Shown: positions 24,592 to 35,005 of the stretch, one piece after another
How positions within the stretch are numbered: the stretch's first letter is position 1
Layout: every line of letters begins with the position of its first letter
NCBI GenBank assembly: GCA_034509735.1
Contig: JACGWO010000013.1
Location: forward strand, 16,202,136-16,266,135
Source: Sesamum alatum
Taxonomy: Eukaryota; Streptophyta; Magnoliopsida; Lamiales; Pedaliaceae
DNA length: 64,000 nucleotides
Reading direction: 5' to 3'
Position numbers and translations under genes: made by a program
The notes under the pieces: model-generated
Database searches by the model: none
Seen by the model: the letters and a program-made list of their open reading frames with translations, nothing else
Told to the model about the DNA's origin: nothing

Positions 24592-25161
24592 CTAATTGTG
24601 ATCACATATGGCCATGATAATACTACAAACATCTCCCAACCTCCCAAAATCCTCAGCAACAGCGGCCGGCGGGCGAGGCGGGTTCCCAAACTCAGCCTCG
24701 CAAGAACCAGCCTGATTCACGGCCATGGAGGTGTAGTATCTGACAGATGTTGAGTTCCCTTTCCGCATGCCCATCTTAGCCTCAGTCAGTCTCCTCCTCA
24801 CATCACAAAATTTCACATGACACTTATAATACCTTTGCTTTTGTCTAACAAGAATTGGGTTTCTGGTGCTGTCCTTTATTTTCTCATGGAGTGCCCAAAT
24901 TTTGTTGTGGGTCGCCGGGGCTTGGTTCTGGGCCATGTTCATGGGTTTGGTGCCCAGTGCTGCAACTGCCTTCGGGAGAAGGGAAATCCCCTTTAAGGGT
25001 GTTAAAGTTTGCAGACAAAGAGACGGGTTCCTTGTCCGCCTGCAGATTTCGTGGATCAGTTCATCTGTTGCTGTTGCATTCGGCTTTGCATACGTGAACA
25101 AAGCTTTATTTGAAGATGTTATGAAGAAAATCAAGAACGAGATAAGCAGAGAAAGTGTCAT
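24592..25161 (-). CDS. Pectin methylesterase inhibitor-like protein (PMEI domain), intact
   Basis: Single exon, 189 residues. Residues 1-25 form a hydrophobic signal peptide, so the product should be secreted to the cell wall. The domain starts at DELIHEICRRTRNPSLC, with C40 and C49 as the first disulfide pair. C114 and C154 are the second pair, and their spacing of 40 residues equals that of characterised PMEIs. Family role: binds pectin methylesterase 1:1 and blocks demethylesterification. The closely related invertase inhibitors cannot be excluded from sequence alone. Paralogues on the same strand lie at 38.6, 39.1, 39.8 and 51.6 kb. A TATA-like CTATATAATG lies 60-70 bases upstream, with the family promoter block 120-140 bases upstream. 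Confidence 0.9.
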   Translation of the reverse strand: MTLSLLISFLIFFITSSNKALFTYAKPNATATDELIHEICRRTRNPSLCLQTLTPLKGISLLPKAVAALGTKPMNMAQNQAPATHNKIWALHEKIKDSTRNPILVRQKQRYYKCHVKFCDVRRRLTEAKMGMRKGNSTSVRYYTSMAVNQAGSCEAEFGNPPRPPAAVAEDFGRLGDVCSIIMAICDHN

Positions 25162-25220
25162 TATTGAGCGTTTGAAGTTAAGTTTTTGACTAAGAGTAGT
25201 TTGCTTTGCAGTTGGACTGT

Positions 25221-25302
25221 CATTATATAGTGTAGGTGACTGTTTCCTTTTTCAAAATATGGGAAGAAAGTTGCATGTAATGGCAAATTGTATTGATGGA
25301 CT
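25221..25302 (-). promoter_or_regulatory. PMEI promoter block and TATA box
   Basis: The minus strand reads CTATATAATG at 25221-25230. The family block at 25279-25302 reads TGGCAAATTGTATTGATGG on the plus strand. The same block occurs before the other PMEI copies that retain a start, and at two places without a gene. Confidence 0.6.
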
Positions 25303-25351
25303 AATAACAAAATCGTCGATCTTCTTGCTGGTTTATCTAAGTAAAATACAG

Positions 25352-27194
25352 TTATGCAGTAGATATGGCTTTTGATTGTCGCCGAGGAGGTATTTCCAGC
25401 CAAGTCTTCATCATGTCGTATGCCGTGAAACCAATTGCTACTGATGGAACGATCTGCAGCAAAGAACAAAGAGCCACCATAAGTCGAGCACTCAGAAAGA
25501 TTGATTCTCTTAAACTGTTACCAAGAACACAAGCATTATCAGACCATATCGGAGAAAGTGTAGTTCTTGTTGCATGAAATTACCTTGATATAATTAATGC
25601 TAAGGCCGGCAAACAATTGTCTCCAACCTTGAACACGAACTATAGAAACGAGCCCCTCAAACGAGCTTCTGTGTCTGACACCACCTTGTGCTGAAGGAAG
25701 CAGACGCTCAACCTGAAATGGCTTATAGTTACTAATTTGAAAGATCAAACTCAGCAATTTGATGCTACAAGAAGTGAGGATGAGAAACTGCTGATTCTTG
25801 AAATCGACAAATACTAAGGAGAGAGTAGAGAATAATGCACTACCTGCATTTGCCTCCTGACAACATCCAACGGGTACGTGAAAGTCTGCCCAAGTAAACC
25901 GGCCATAGCTCCACATGATAGTCGCAGTAAGATGGACTTCTGGTGCTCTTCAGGAACGTGCGTCTTAAGTTCCTCATAGATGTAAAACTTAAGTCCAGCA
26001 TAGGGAAGAATACCAATAAGTGTTGGACCTGTACAAAACGTAGTCTTGGCTCATCAATTTTGGTCGCAACATTAATTTGCAAATACGTTCATAAAGTTAA
26101 GCATCATAAGCAAACGACAAATTTTGAGCCTTGGAAAATCATGTCTAATCAGACGAAGAAATACATCATTGTAAATGACTGTGCTGTGTACCACATATTG
26201 ACAGCTTCTGTGTTCGATCAACTGGCAAAAGGATAAGACACTATGCAAACGAAAGAAATGACTATGGCATTCAAACGTACCTATCCCTCGATAGAGGGAC
26301 CGCACTCCCCCCTCCTTGTATACTCTCTCTATCACATTTCTTATTCCACTGTAAGCAGGAGGTGCATTAAATTGTCTCTTCCCTAGCTGCATAGTTCCTC
26401 TTGTGTCTACAATCTACGAACACAGAAGGAAGTAGATTAAATACCAAAAGGTATCATGTTAATAAGACATGGAAACCTCTTACATGTGACAAATTTAAAA
26501 TGCTTAGTACCTGGTAAGCAAGTTTCGTACGGGCCAAATCCAAGGGATAAGTGCATAAAACTGCAGTTCCTCCAGCAGCAGAACCAGCCAAAAGATCTAC
26601 AACGGGCCCTGTTCCTATGGCAGAGTAGTTATCCAAAATCCATAACCTATATTGCTCATAAGTCATGAAGTGCAATGCTGCATAGGGAACAATCCGAAGT
26701 ACGCTAGCTCCATTGCCTCTGGATCACCAAAAACAATAATCCACATTGGTATTTTGGAAACTCTTAAGACAGTGAAGGATACAACAACAACAACAGTTTA
26801 AACCTTACTTATAAAATCCTGCAACACCTTCATGCTTCAGTAGCTTCTTTAGTGATTGACATATCCCCAGTGAATGAAATCCTTGGGTTCTAGTCTAGAC
26901 GGGCAACATAAAATTAAACGGAATTAGTAATGTTTACAGAGATCACTGATGACCAACATACATACATACAATTTTAAATGAGAATAATCTATATCATTCT
27001 ACCTGCAAAAGAATTTTAATTCGTTCCAAAGGAGCAACTGCAGTTTTTGCAAATGCACCGGCAGCACCTCCAGCAATCAATTCTTTAACATAGACAGGAA
27101 CACTATCAAAATATTTGACCTCTGCACTAGCAGATGATCCATCAACAAAACTAGTCACATTTGATGACAGTGTGGATCCTTGAGAAGAATCCAT
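25352..27194 (-). CDS. Mitochondrial substrate carrier, CoA-transporter type
   Basis: Seven exons on the minus strand: 27003-27194, 26809-26894, 26511-26718, 26281-26413, 25844-26028, 25584-25712, 25352-25453. Together they encode 344 residues. All junctions are GT-AG and in frame. The protein has the three-fold SLC25 structure with signature motifs [16 protein letters not shown] and YPLDVVRRQ. Blocks such as [35 protein letters not shown] and IPPRRQSKA resemble the plant CoA carriers (CoAc1/CoAc2 type), which move coenzyme A across the inner mitochondrial membrane. That substrate assignment is by resemblance only. An in-frame upstream ATG at 27216-27218 would add eight residues; MDSSQGS was preferred. 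The gene ends about 190 bp upstream of the PMEI start, on the same strand. Confidence 0.93.
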
Positions 27195-28083
27195 CTTCCA
27201 AGATCCCTTTATTCTCAAATCCAGTAATCAACAAGAACTACTTGTCCACTCTGCAATCGATATACCTCTTGAGATAGAGAAAGAGAACACTTTCTGCTCA
27301 ATAGGCACACAAATGGCCTGAGAACAAATCCTATTGTTCACAAGCCAATTCTCCTCTTCAGTCAGAAAAAAAGATGCATCAAAAACTGAAAAGAACAAGC
27401 ACAGATTGAAATACAACCGTCATGGATCCAAAACCAAATAAAAGCCAAAATCTTTCCCAAGAAGCAAAACACAAAGATGCAGGAATCAGAATCCTGTCAA
27501 TCAAGAAATCAAATCTTTCCACCGAATCGACTCCCAATATCAAAACTTGCAAATTAAGTGCATCCCAGATGGCGTAATTCTGAAAATTATATGATTGAAA
27601 CCCAAACTTCGCCTGAATCTGACTGTGAAACAGATGGGTTCTTGTACTCAAGAAGAAAAGGACTAACAACACTTATTAAAGATACTAATAATCCCACAAA
27701 ATATCAAATTCCTTTGTTTTATAACAGAGTATTCTCTTTGAAGTTGCAACTTGAAACGGATAAAAGATGAGGCTTTTCTTCTTGTGTCCCGTATGATTTA
27801 ATCATTCTCAAACAAAGAGTAGTTATGTATAGTTGTTGTTATTCTCCTCTTTCCTGGTTTCTTGGAACGGCCCGTTGACTGGGAAAGAGATTCCCGAAAA
27901 TAATGGTGAAACTGACAGTTTTATTATACGTGGGAAACAAATACTTAAACAGATTAATAGTTCCATGACCTAAGTAGAAGTCTTTCTGGATTTTGATTCC
28001 CAAGCATAGACACCCCGTAGTGATAATTGTGATTTTAGTCTTCAAATATAATTATTTATGTGCTTTTGATCCTCAAACAATTT
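27195..28083 (-). promoter_or_regulatory. 5' UTR and upstream region of the carrier gene
   Basis: The first part should hold the 5' UTR and perhaps a 5' UTR intron; the rest is promoter. Individual elements cannot be fixed by eye. No other gene seen. Confidence 0.35.
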
Positions 28084-29073
28084 AAGGGCTTGTTTGGTTC
28101 GTCTGATAGGATTAGGTATGATATGACTTAGTGTGATAGAAAATTGAATGATAATTAATCCTATCTTACATATATTTTGTTTGGTTTGAAATATTATATG
28201 CAGAATATCCTATGTGATAATATAATATGGTGTTTAGTTGAAGGGATTATAAAGTTTGATTAATTATAAAAAGACTATTAAGGGTATCATCTTTTAAGTT
28301 ATTTATATTTTTATATTATACCTTGTGAATGGTTACAAAAAATAAAAAAAATAAAAACCTCTTAATTATTTATTGAAATACAATTGCTTAATATAAAATC
28401 AATTTGTGAATATTTTTTTTCTGTATTTATATGAAGTAGAGTTTCACAATCTTTATTCAATTTAGTTAATTACATAAAACTCAAATATTTTTCAAAATTA
28501 GCAAAAAAGAAAGAAGCGCCATTTTTTCATAATATTTTATTATTTAATTATTATAATTTGAAATAGATTTCTTTAATCATGCAAGTAATTTTGAAAATAC
28601 AAACAGGCCAAAGTTTAAAACGTCAAAGTGTTTTTAAAATTTTACATATATTTAAATAGTTGTCTATTTTTCGTGGGAATGATTCGAATAGGAAGAAATG
28701 TGAAATCTATGTTTCTGTTGAAGCCTGTGTTGGCAGAAGAAATAAAGAATAGGAAGAAATGTGAAATCTATGTTTCTGTTGAAAGCTTATGTTGGCAGAA
28801 GAAACAAAGGTGAAAAAAGGGCGAAAGAATTGCAAAGTGGAGATGGGGGAAAGAGAAAGAATGTATGGAAAGAGTGAATGTGCGGGGAAAAAATAATAGT
28901 AGCTTATAGTAATTAGTAGGATTGTGGATCCTAGGGGTGTGATCCATTCTCCCTCAAAATCTGATAAATAAGACACAGCCCGGTGTTAATGCCGGACTCC
29001 AATATTACTAACCAAACGTGTGATTAGGCATGATAAGATTATTTATCATGCCTAATCACATGAACCAAACGGG
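28084..29073. mobile_element. TIR element, GGGCTTGTTTGGTT type
   Basis: The left end is GGGCTTGTTTGGTTCGTCTG. The right end in reverse complement is GGCCCCGTTTGGTTCATGTG, followed on both sides by a GATTAGG(T/C)ATGAT word. Ends of this type are common in PIF/Harbinger-like and hAT-like MITEs. No clean target duplication was seen. A short internal direct repeat (AGGAAGAAATGTGAAATCTA at about 28690 and 28751) is present. No transposase gene. Confidence 0.6.
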
Positions 29074-29781
29074 GCCTGAGAGTGTAGTTTTAGTTCTCAA
29101 ACTGTTGTATTTCTGGCATTTTTTATCCCTCGTTAGTATAAATCCGTTAAACCAATGGAATTTTGGTTTGAAAAGAAAAAAATGGTCATTTTCGTCTCAT
29201 TTTGTGGTCTTTTTCAAATTTTTGGTCTAATGCACCATTTCCCTCATTCTTCAAGTTTCACGAGAGAAAAAACAAAAGAAAAATGCCTTTAAGCAACAAA
29301 TTTGCTATAAAATTTTAACAAACCATTGTCAATAACATATTTTGTGTATAATCCAATACCCGCAACATATGAGTAATAAATAAAACAACATCCACACTAA
29401 GTGGCTGTTTGGTCGGGGGAAAATGAGTTTATAAGAGAAGTTGAACTAAAAAGAGATGTATAAGAATAAGTTTGGTGTTTGGTCAGGGAGGATAGACAAA
29501 GGAGAAGTAAAATTAGATGTATATATGAAACCCCTACGTAATCCAATTTTATTTCCGTTCGAAATTGGACGGAAAAGTTGAAAGTATAAGGTCAAAAGAT
29601 AAAAAAATACATATTTTATTTTATTAACTCTGCTACCCATATATATAATTTTCTTCCAATTCTTTTCTTATTCCAGCTGATAATACCAGTATATAATCTT
29701 TAAGAAAAGATAATCAAATCATCAACAAGACGTTGATAATTGAATTCAATTTCTTTATTTGAATGCATGTATAGTAATTTT

Positions 29782-30090
29782 TAGGATTGAAGTCATTTTT
29801 TGTCCTGTAACTATAGCCCATTTTTATTTTAATCCTTTAACTTTCTAGGGTTTCAAAAAGGTCCTATAGCTTTTTAATTATCACTATTTTGGTCCTCCTT
29901 TTGTCAGAATTTCTTCAACATCGCCGGAAATATCTGAAGTTTGGGCCGCCACGTCACACATTTCCAGCAACTTTGAAGAAATTTTGGCGAAATGAGGATC
30001 AAAATCGTGATAATTAAAAAGCTATAGAAAGATAAATGACTAAAATGAGAATGTGGTTTAGTTACAGGACCAAAAATGTCTTTAAGCGTA
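29782..30090. mobile_element. Foldback MITE
   Basis: The left arm has TTTTTGTCCTGTAACTATAG, TTTTAATCCTTTAACTTTCTA and a TTTGGTCCTCCTTTTG segment. The right arm carries the inverse (ATGAGGATCAAAATCGTG, AAAGATAAATGACTAAAATG, TTACAGGACCAAAAATG). It belongs to the same style of element as 5889-6370, 48140-49630 and 52500-52945. Confidence 0.7.
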
Positions 30091-30293
30091 ATTTTTATTT
30101 TATTGAAATTAAATAATTAAGAATAAATGAACAGTACCCATTTTGATGAATATCTTCATTAATAAAAAATATTATTGTTCTTGTTTGATGAATATTTTTT
30201 ATTAATAAAAATAATGTTATTCTTATTTGATGAATATTCTATTAATAAGATTTTTTAATTTTTAATATACTAAAATTATTTTAGTATAATATT

Positions 30294-31137
30294 TGTAACG
30301 CAAATTTCGTGTTTATAAATTTATTGAAACAAGAAAAATATTACAAATGATTTTGATTTTAATCAAATGTCTTGTGGGTACAAAATCTCTAATTTAAGCC
30401 TCTGATTCTTCGCAATCTTTAATTTCGGCAACTCCGAAGAAGCCACTTGACGCTTTGATCTTCTTCGACGTTGACTTGGATCTTCAATAACGTTAATTGG
30501 GGGGTCTTTTGACTTATTCCCGACTTAAACACTATAATTTTGGAAGACTTGACTTGAATTCTTTTGTGTTTCTTGGTGGAATTGAAGCTTTGATCTTCCG
30601 CCAAGGTGGATTTGTGCTTTGATAACGTTAATCCACGGGTCCTTTGACTTGCTCTCGGATTAAACGTCGGATTTGGATGATTTCCGCGACGAACGCCTTG
30701 AATTTTGCTTGAACGCCGTGGATTCTCCTTGATTTGTGCTTGAGAGGATTTTGAAGCTTCTTGAATGCTCTCTTACTTGTGCTTTCAATTGTTTGTGTCT
30801 GTCCTCAATTGCTAGAAAATCAACCCTATTTATAGTTGAAGGGTGAAAGACTTTGCCATATTTACTTGATGACGTGGCGCGATTTGATTGGCCCTTCATG
30901 ATTTGTTTGACATTTATTTTCCTAATCGCAAGATGTGATTTAGACTTACCAAATCAATGGTATTTGCTTCCTTTATTGGCAACGCAAGATTCAGATTTTC
31001 TTAAATACTTCAATTCCATACATGGCAATATATAATTTATCCATCAATAAATATTTCATTTTATAAAATATAAAATTGATGGAAAAATATATAGCACATG
31101 TCAATAAATAATTGACAATAAATTTTGCTCGCCTACA
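30294..31137 (-). repeat. 3' LTR of the gag-only retrotransposon
   Basis: The plus-strand copy begins TGTAACGCAAATTTCG and ends TTTTGCTCGCCTACA. It matches 33324-34166. The short frames inside it occur in both LTRs and are not genes. Confidence 0.93.
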
Positions 31138-31344
31138 AATGCCCCCTCGAGACTTGTTCACTAATTGCAACAAAGCGAAAGAGTGAACACGTCTCGAAAT
31201 TGTTTCTTCGCATGAGATTTTATTTCCTCCACTTTCTTCTTCTTTTTTTTTTTTGACATGCGACTGAACTTGAAAAATAAATTTCAAGCTACCTACGTAC
31301 CCCGTTGAGAGGATCAAGTCATAACGTAGTTCAATCATAAAAAT

Positions 31345-32075
31345 ATGTAGATAGTTTAGACTTGTATCAAGGAGCCTTCAATTTTAATTTTGTAGATAGT
31401 TTATGCTCATATCAAGGAGCCTTCATTGGACCTTTTTGAATTTGATAGATAGTTTATACTCGTATCAAGGAGTCTGCATTTGACTTTTTGGACTTGGTAG
31501 ATAGTTTATACTCGTATCAAGGAGTCTTGAATTTGTGGATAGTTTATACTCATATTAAGGAGTCTTCATTTGAATTTGAATATGGTAGATAGTTTATACT
31601 CGTATCAAGGAGTTTAGAATTTGTGGACAATTTATACTCATATCAAGGAGTCTTCATTTGAATTTGAATATGATAGATAGTTTATACTCGTATCAAGGAG
31701 TCTTTATTTGAATTTACAGACAGTTTATACTCGTGGCAAAGAGTTTTGAATTTGTAGATAGTTTATACTCGTATCAAGGAGCCTTCATTTGAATTTGAAA
31801 ATGGTAGATAGTTTATACTCGTATCAATGAGTCTTCATTTGAATTTTTAGATAGTTTATACTCGTATCAAGGAGTCTTCACTTCAATTTGAATATGGTAG
31901 ATAGTTTATACTCGTATCAAGGAGTGCTTGAAGGAATTTCAGTTGGGAGTTTTGATAGTTTAACCTCATATCTAGGAGCATTATGACAGTTTATGCTTTT
32001 ATTAGGGAACGTAATTGAAAGTTTAGGCTCTTATCGAGGAGCGTAATTGACAGTTTAGGCTTTTATCGAGGAGCG
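31345..32075 (-). repeat. Tandem repeat tract inside the gag-only retrotransposon
   Basis: More than a dozen imperfect copies of a unit containing GATAGTTTATACTCGTATCA and AGGAGTCTTCATTTGAATTT (plus strand), 35-60 bp apart. Near 31950-32075 they decay into shorter GACAGTTTAGGCTTTTATCG-type units. The tract lies between the gag stop and the polypurine tract, where pol would be in an autonomous element. No frame stays open through it. Confidence 0.88.
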
Positions 32076-32087
32076 CAATTAAGGTTT

Positions 32088-33254
32088 TCAGTATGATGTG
32101 ACATCTTCTTCTTGTCCATCTTCATCAGTGTCAACGCTCAAGTATTCTTGTTCGTTAATATTCATGCTTATCTCAATGGCATGTGCACGGGTGGCTAATT
32201 CTCCAAAAGTTTTTGGTTTGATTCCTTGAAGTATGTAGCAAAGTCTCCAATGCATTCCTTGGATGTATATCTCAATTGCAGAAGTTTCAGACAAAGTATC
32301 TTTGCAACTGAGGTTCAAATTTCTCCAGCGATTGATATAATCAATGTCGAGTTCTTCCTTCCATTGGTGCGAGTTTGTGAGCTCGATCATGCTGACTGTT
32401 CTTCTGGTGCTGTAAAAGCGGTTGAGGAACTCTTGTTCCAATTGCCCCCAACTATCAATTGAGTTGGCTTCCAAGTCAGTGTACTAGTCAAATGCATTCC
32501 CTTTCAAAGATCGGACAAATTGTTTCACGAGATGATCTCTGTAAGTCCCCGCATTGTTGCATGTTTTGATGAAGTAAGCCACATGTTGTTTTGGATTGCC
32601 CTTGCCATCAAACTGTTGAAACTTGGGAGGTTGATACCCAACTGGCATCATCAGATTATCAATTCTTTGTGTATATGGCTTCTTATAAGTCATAGACGAT
32701 TTAGAGCCTCCATCGAGTTTGTCTTTAATAGTCCCCATGATGAACTCTTTCAATTGGTCAACAGGAATCAACCCATCTGAGGAGACTTGCAACTCTTTTG
32801 TTGATGACTTCTCCCTTTTGTTGGTTTGTTGCTTTTGGGATGTTTCAGCTTCGTCGTGGCCCTCAACTTGTTTTCCGGCCACATAACTGGTGTCAGTATT
32901 ATCTATCTTGTTCATTAATTTGTTGATTTGAGAGTCTTGCTGCTGAACATGCTTTGCTGGACTCTCTATGGCCCTCGTCAAGCTTGCAATTTGTTCCTCC
33001 AAAGTTGTCGTATTTGTCACCATGACGGAAGCAACGCTTGATGTCGAGCAGGGAGTAAACGAAGAGGAGTCATCCTTCAGGTCTCCATCATCTTCATTAG
33101 TCTTGTTGAGATGGAGTAGGTTTTTCTCAACTTCATGGAAAGTCATCTCAGGGTATGTTTGCAACTTCTTCGACATACTTTTGCTGATGACTCCGATACT
33201 GTCATTTGAACTTGAAGCAGCAACTTTGAATGCCGAAATCTTGTTGGCGGCCAT
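32088..33254 (-). pseudogene. Retrotransposon gag gene with one nonsense codon
   Basis: One frame runs from the start at 33254 to the stop at 32088, interrupted once at 32484-32486. There TAG follows LKGNAFD and precedes YTDLEANSIDSW. Related plant gag proteins have Trp at this point, so a TGG to TAG change is likely. The N-terminal part has an alanine/serine/acidic linker and a Gln-rich segment. The second half is the classic retrotransposon gag domain (FLNRFYSTRRTVSMIEL, YINRWRNLNL, YIQGMHWRLCYILQGIKP). No CCHC zinc knuckle follows before the stop. Gag packages element RNA in virus-like particles. Confidence 0.87.
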
Positions 33255-33323
33255 TACGAAACTTCGAAAACTTTGGCGAAGAGATGAGAGGTAGAGATGG
33301 TCCCACTGGGCGTGCCAGAAATT

Positions 33324-34166
33324 TGTAACGCAAATTTCGTGTTTATAAATTTATGGAAACAAGAAAAATATTACAAACGATTTTGATTTTAATCAAATGT
33401 CTTGTGGGTGCGAAATCTCTAATTTAAGCCTCTGATTCTTCGCGATCTTTAATTTCGGCAACATCGAAGAAGGCACTTGACGCTTTGATCTTCTTCGACG
33501 TTGACTTGGATCTTCAATAACGTTAATTGGGGGTCTTTTGACTTATTCCTGAATTAAACGCTATAATTTTGGAAGACTTGACATGAATTCTTTTGTGTTT
33601 CTTGGTGGAATTGAAGTTTTGATCTTCCGCCAAGGTGGATTTGTGCTTTGATAACGTTAATCCGCGGGTCCTTTGACTTGCTCTTGGATTAAACGTCGGA
33701 TTTGGATAATTTCCGCGATGAACGCCTTGAATTTTGCTTGAACGCCGTGGATTCTCCTCGATTTGTGCTTGAGAGGATTTTGAAGCTTCTTGAATGCTCT
33801 CTTACTTGTGCTTTCAATTGTTTGTGTCTGTCCTCAATTGCTAGAAAATCACCCCTATTTATAGTTGTAGGGTGAAAGACTTTGCCATATTTACTTGATG
33901 ACGTAGCGCGATTTGATTGGCCCATCATGATTTGTTTGACATTTATTTCCCTCATCACAAGATGTGATTTAGACTTACCAAATCAGTGGTATTTGCTTCC
34001 TTTATTGGCAAGGCAAGATTCAGATTGCCTTAAATACTTCAATTCTATACATGGCAATATATAATTTAGCCATCAATAAATATTTCATTTTATAAAATAT
34101 AAAATCGATGGAAAAATATATAGCACATGTCAATAAATAATTGACAACAAATTTTGCTCGCCTACA
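33324..34166 (-). repeat. 5' LTR of the gag-only retrotransposon
   Basis: Pairs with 30294-31137. Immediately followed on the plus strand by the ATATT target duplication at 34167-34171. Confidence 0.93.
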
Positions 34167-35005
34167 ATATTAACTTGTTAATTTCTAATACAAAATAAAC
34201 AAAAAGGGTTAATCAGTAAATTATAAAAATTAGTCTTTTTTTCTCAATCTACTTTTCCCGTACCAAACGTAGGAAAGTATTTGATATTTACTCCCCTTTC
34301 AATCATACCAAACAATTAGAAGGAAACTTGTTATTCTTTCCCTCTCCCTTGCTTTCTCACTTCCGTTTCTCCTTTCACTTCGTCTTTCATCTCGCTTGAA
34401 CCAAACAAATCATTATATTTTTTAGAAGTAATTATAAAAAAACACAAAAAATTTTAAAAATAAAATGCAGGGTAATTTACAATTACCCACCAAAAATGTC
34501 TGAAAAACAACAGTTTGAGAACCAAAATTACAAAAAACAGATAATTGCGGGAAATTACACTTTTCGTCCCCAAACTTTGCCACTTATTCGGTTTTGGTCC
34601 TCAAACATTCACTTATTCAGTTTTGGTCCTCAAACATCCACTTTTTCACGCTTTTAGTCCCCTCCGTTAACAATCCGTCAAACTTAACGGAAGAGCCACA
34701 TGTGAGAGGCACGTGAGGCGGAGAATGCTGAAATTAGGCAACCAAAAGCCCTAATTTCACATTAGGGTTCTTCGATACTTGAGAGAAATTCCCCCAAAAA
34801 ATCCCCCTTTCTATCTCCACCAAATCCCTAACCCAAATGCTTTTCTCCTTCGATTAAAATCTCCATTTTGTTTAGTTTCCATGTTAAATTATCCCTTTTA
34901 ATCAAAATCCACGAATTTTGAACCATAAATTGTTGCGGAAGTGTCGATTGCGAGGTGGTTTGCGATTTGCTGAAATTGCGATTTGTTGAAATTTGCTAGT
35001 GGACG

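Larger units (their letters stand above)
30294..34166 (-). mobile_element. Non-autonomous LTR retrotransposon with gag only (TR-GAG-like)
   Basis: Complete element of 3,873 bp. The LTRs at 30294-31137 (844 bp) and 33324-34166 (843 bp) begin TG and end CA. ATATT is duplicated at 30289-30293 and 34167-34171. The LTRs differ at only scattered bases, so insertion is fairly recent. The element reads on the minus strand: the 5' LTR is 33324-34166, followed by a TGGCACGCCCAGTGGGAC primer-site-like run near 33300-33320, then gag, a repetitive tract and a polypurine run (GAGGGGGCA, about 31138-31150) before the 3' LTR. There is no protease, reverse transcriptase, RNase H or integrase, so it must rely on an autonomous partner. 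Confidence 0.92.

Noticed and set aside
30660..30899. A 79-codon frame also present at 33689-33958
   Set aside because: Lies in both LTRs of the gag-only element. It has no known domain and probably stays open by chance in recently identical LTRs.
31345..32075. CRISPR-like array
   Set aside because: The repeats are imperfect, of variable spacing, without unique equal-length spacers, and lie inside a plant LTR retrotransposon.
29401..34420. A TIR element (GTGGCTGTTTGGTCGG...GAACCAAACAAATC) enclosing the LTR retrotransposon
   Set aside because: Only the short TTTGGTT/AACCAAA words match; I could not extend the inverted repeat or find a target duplication.
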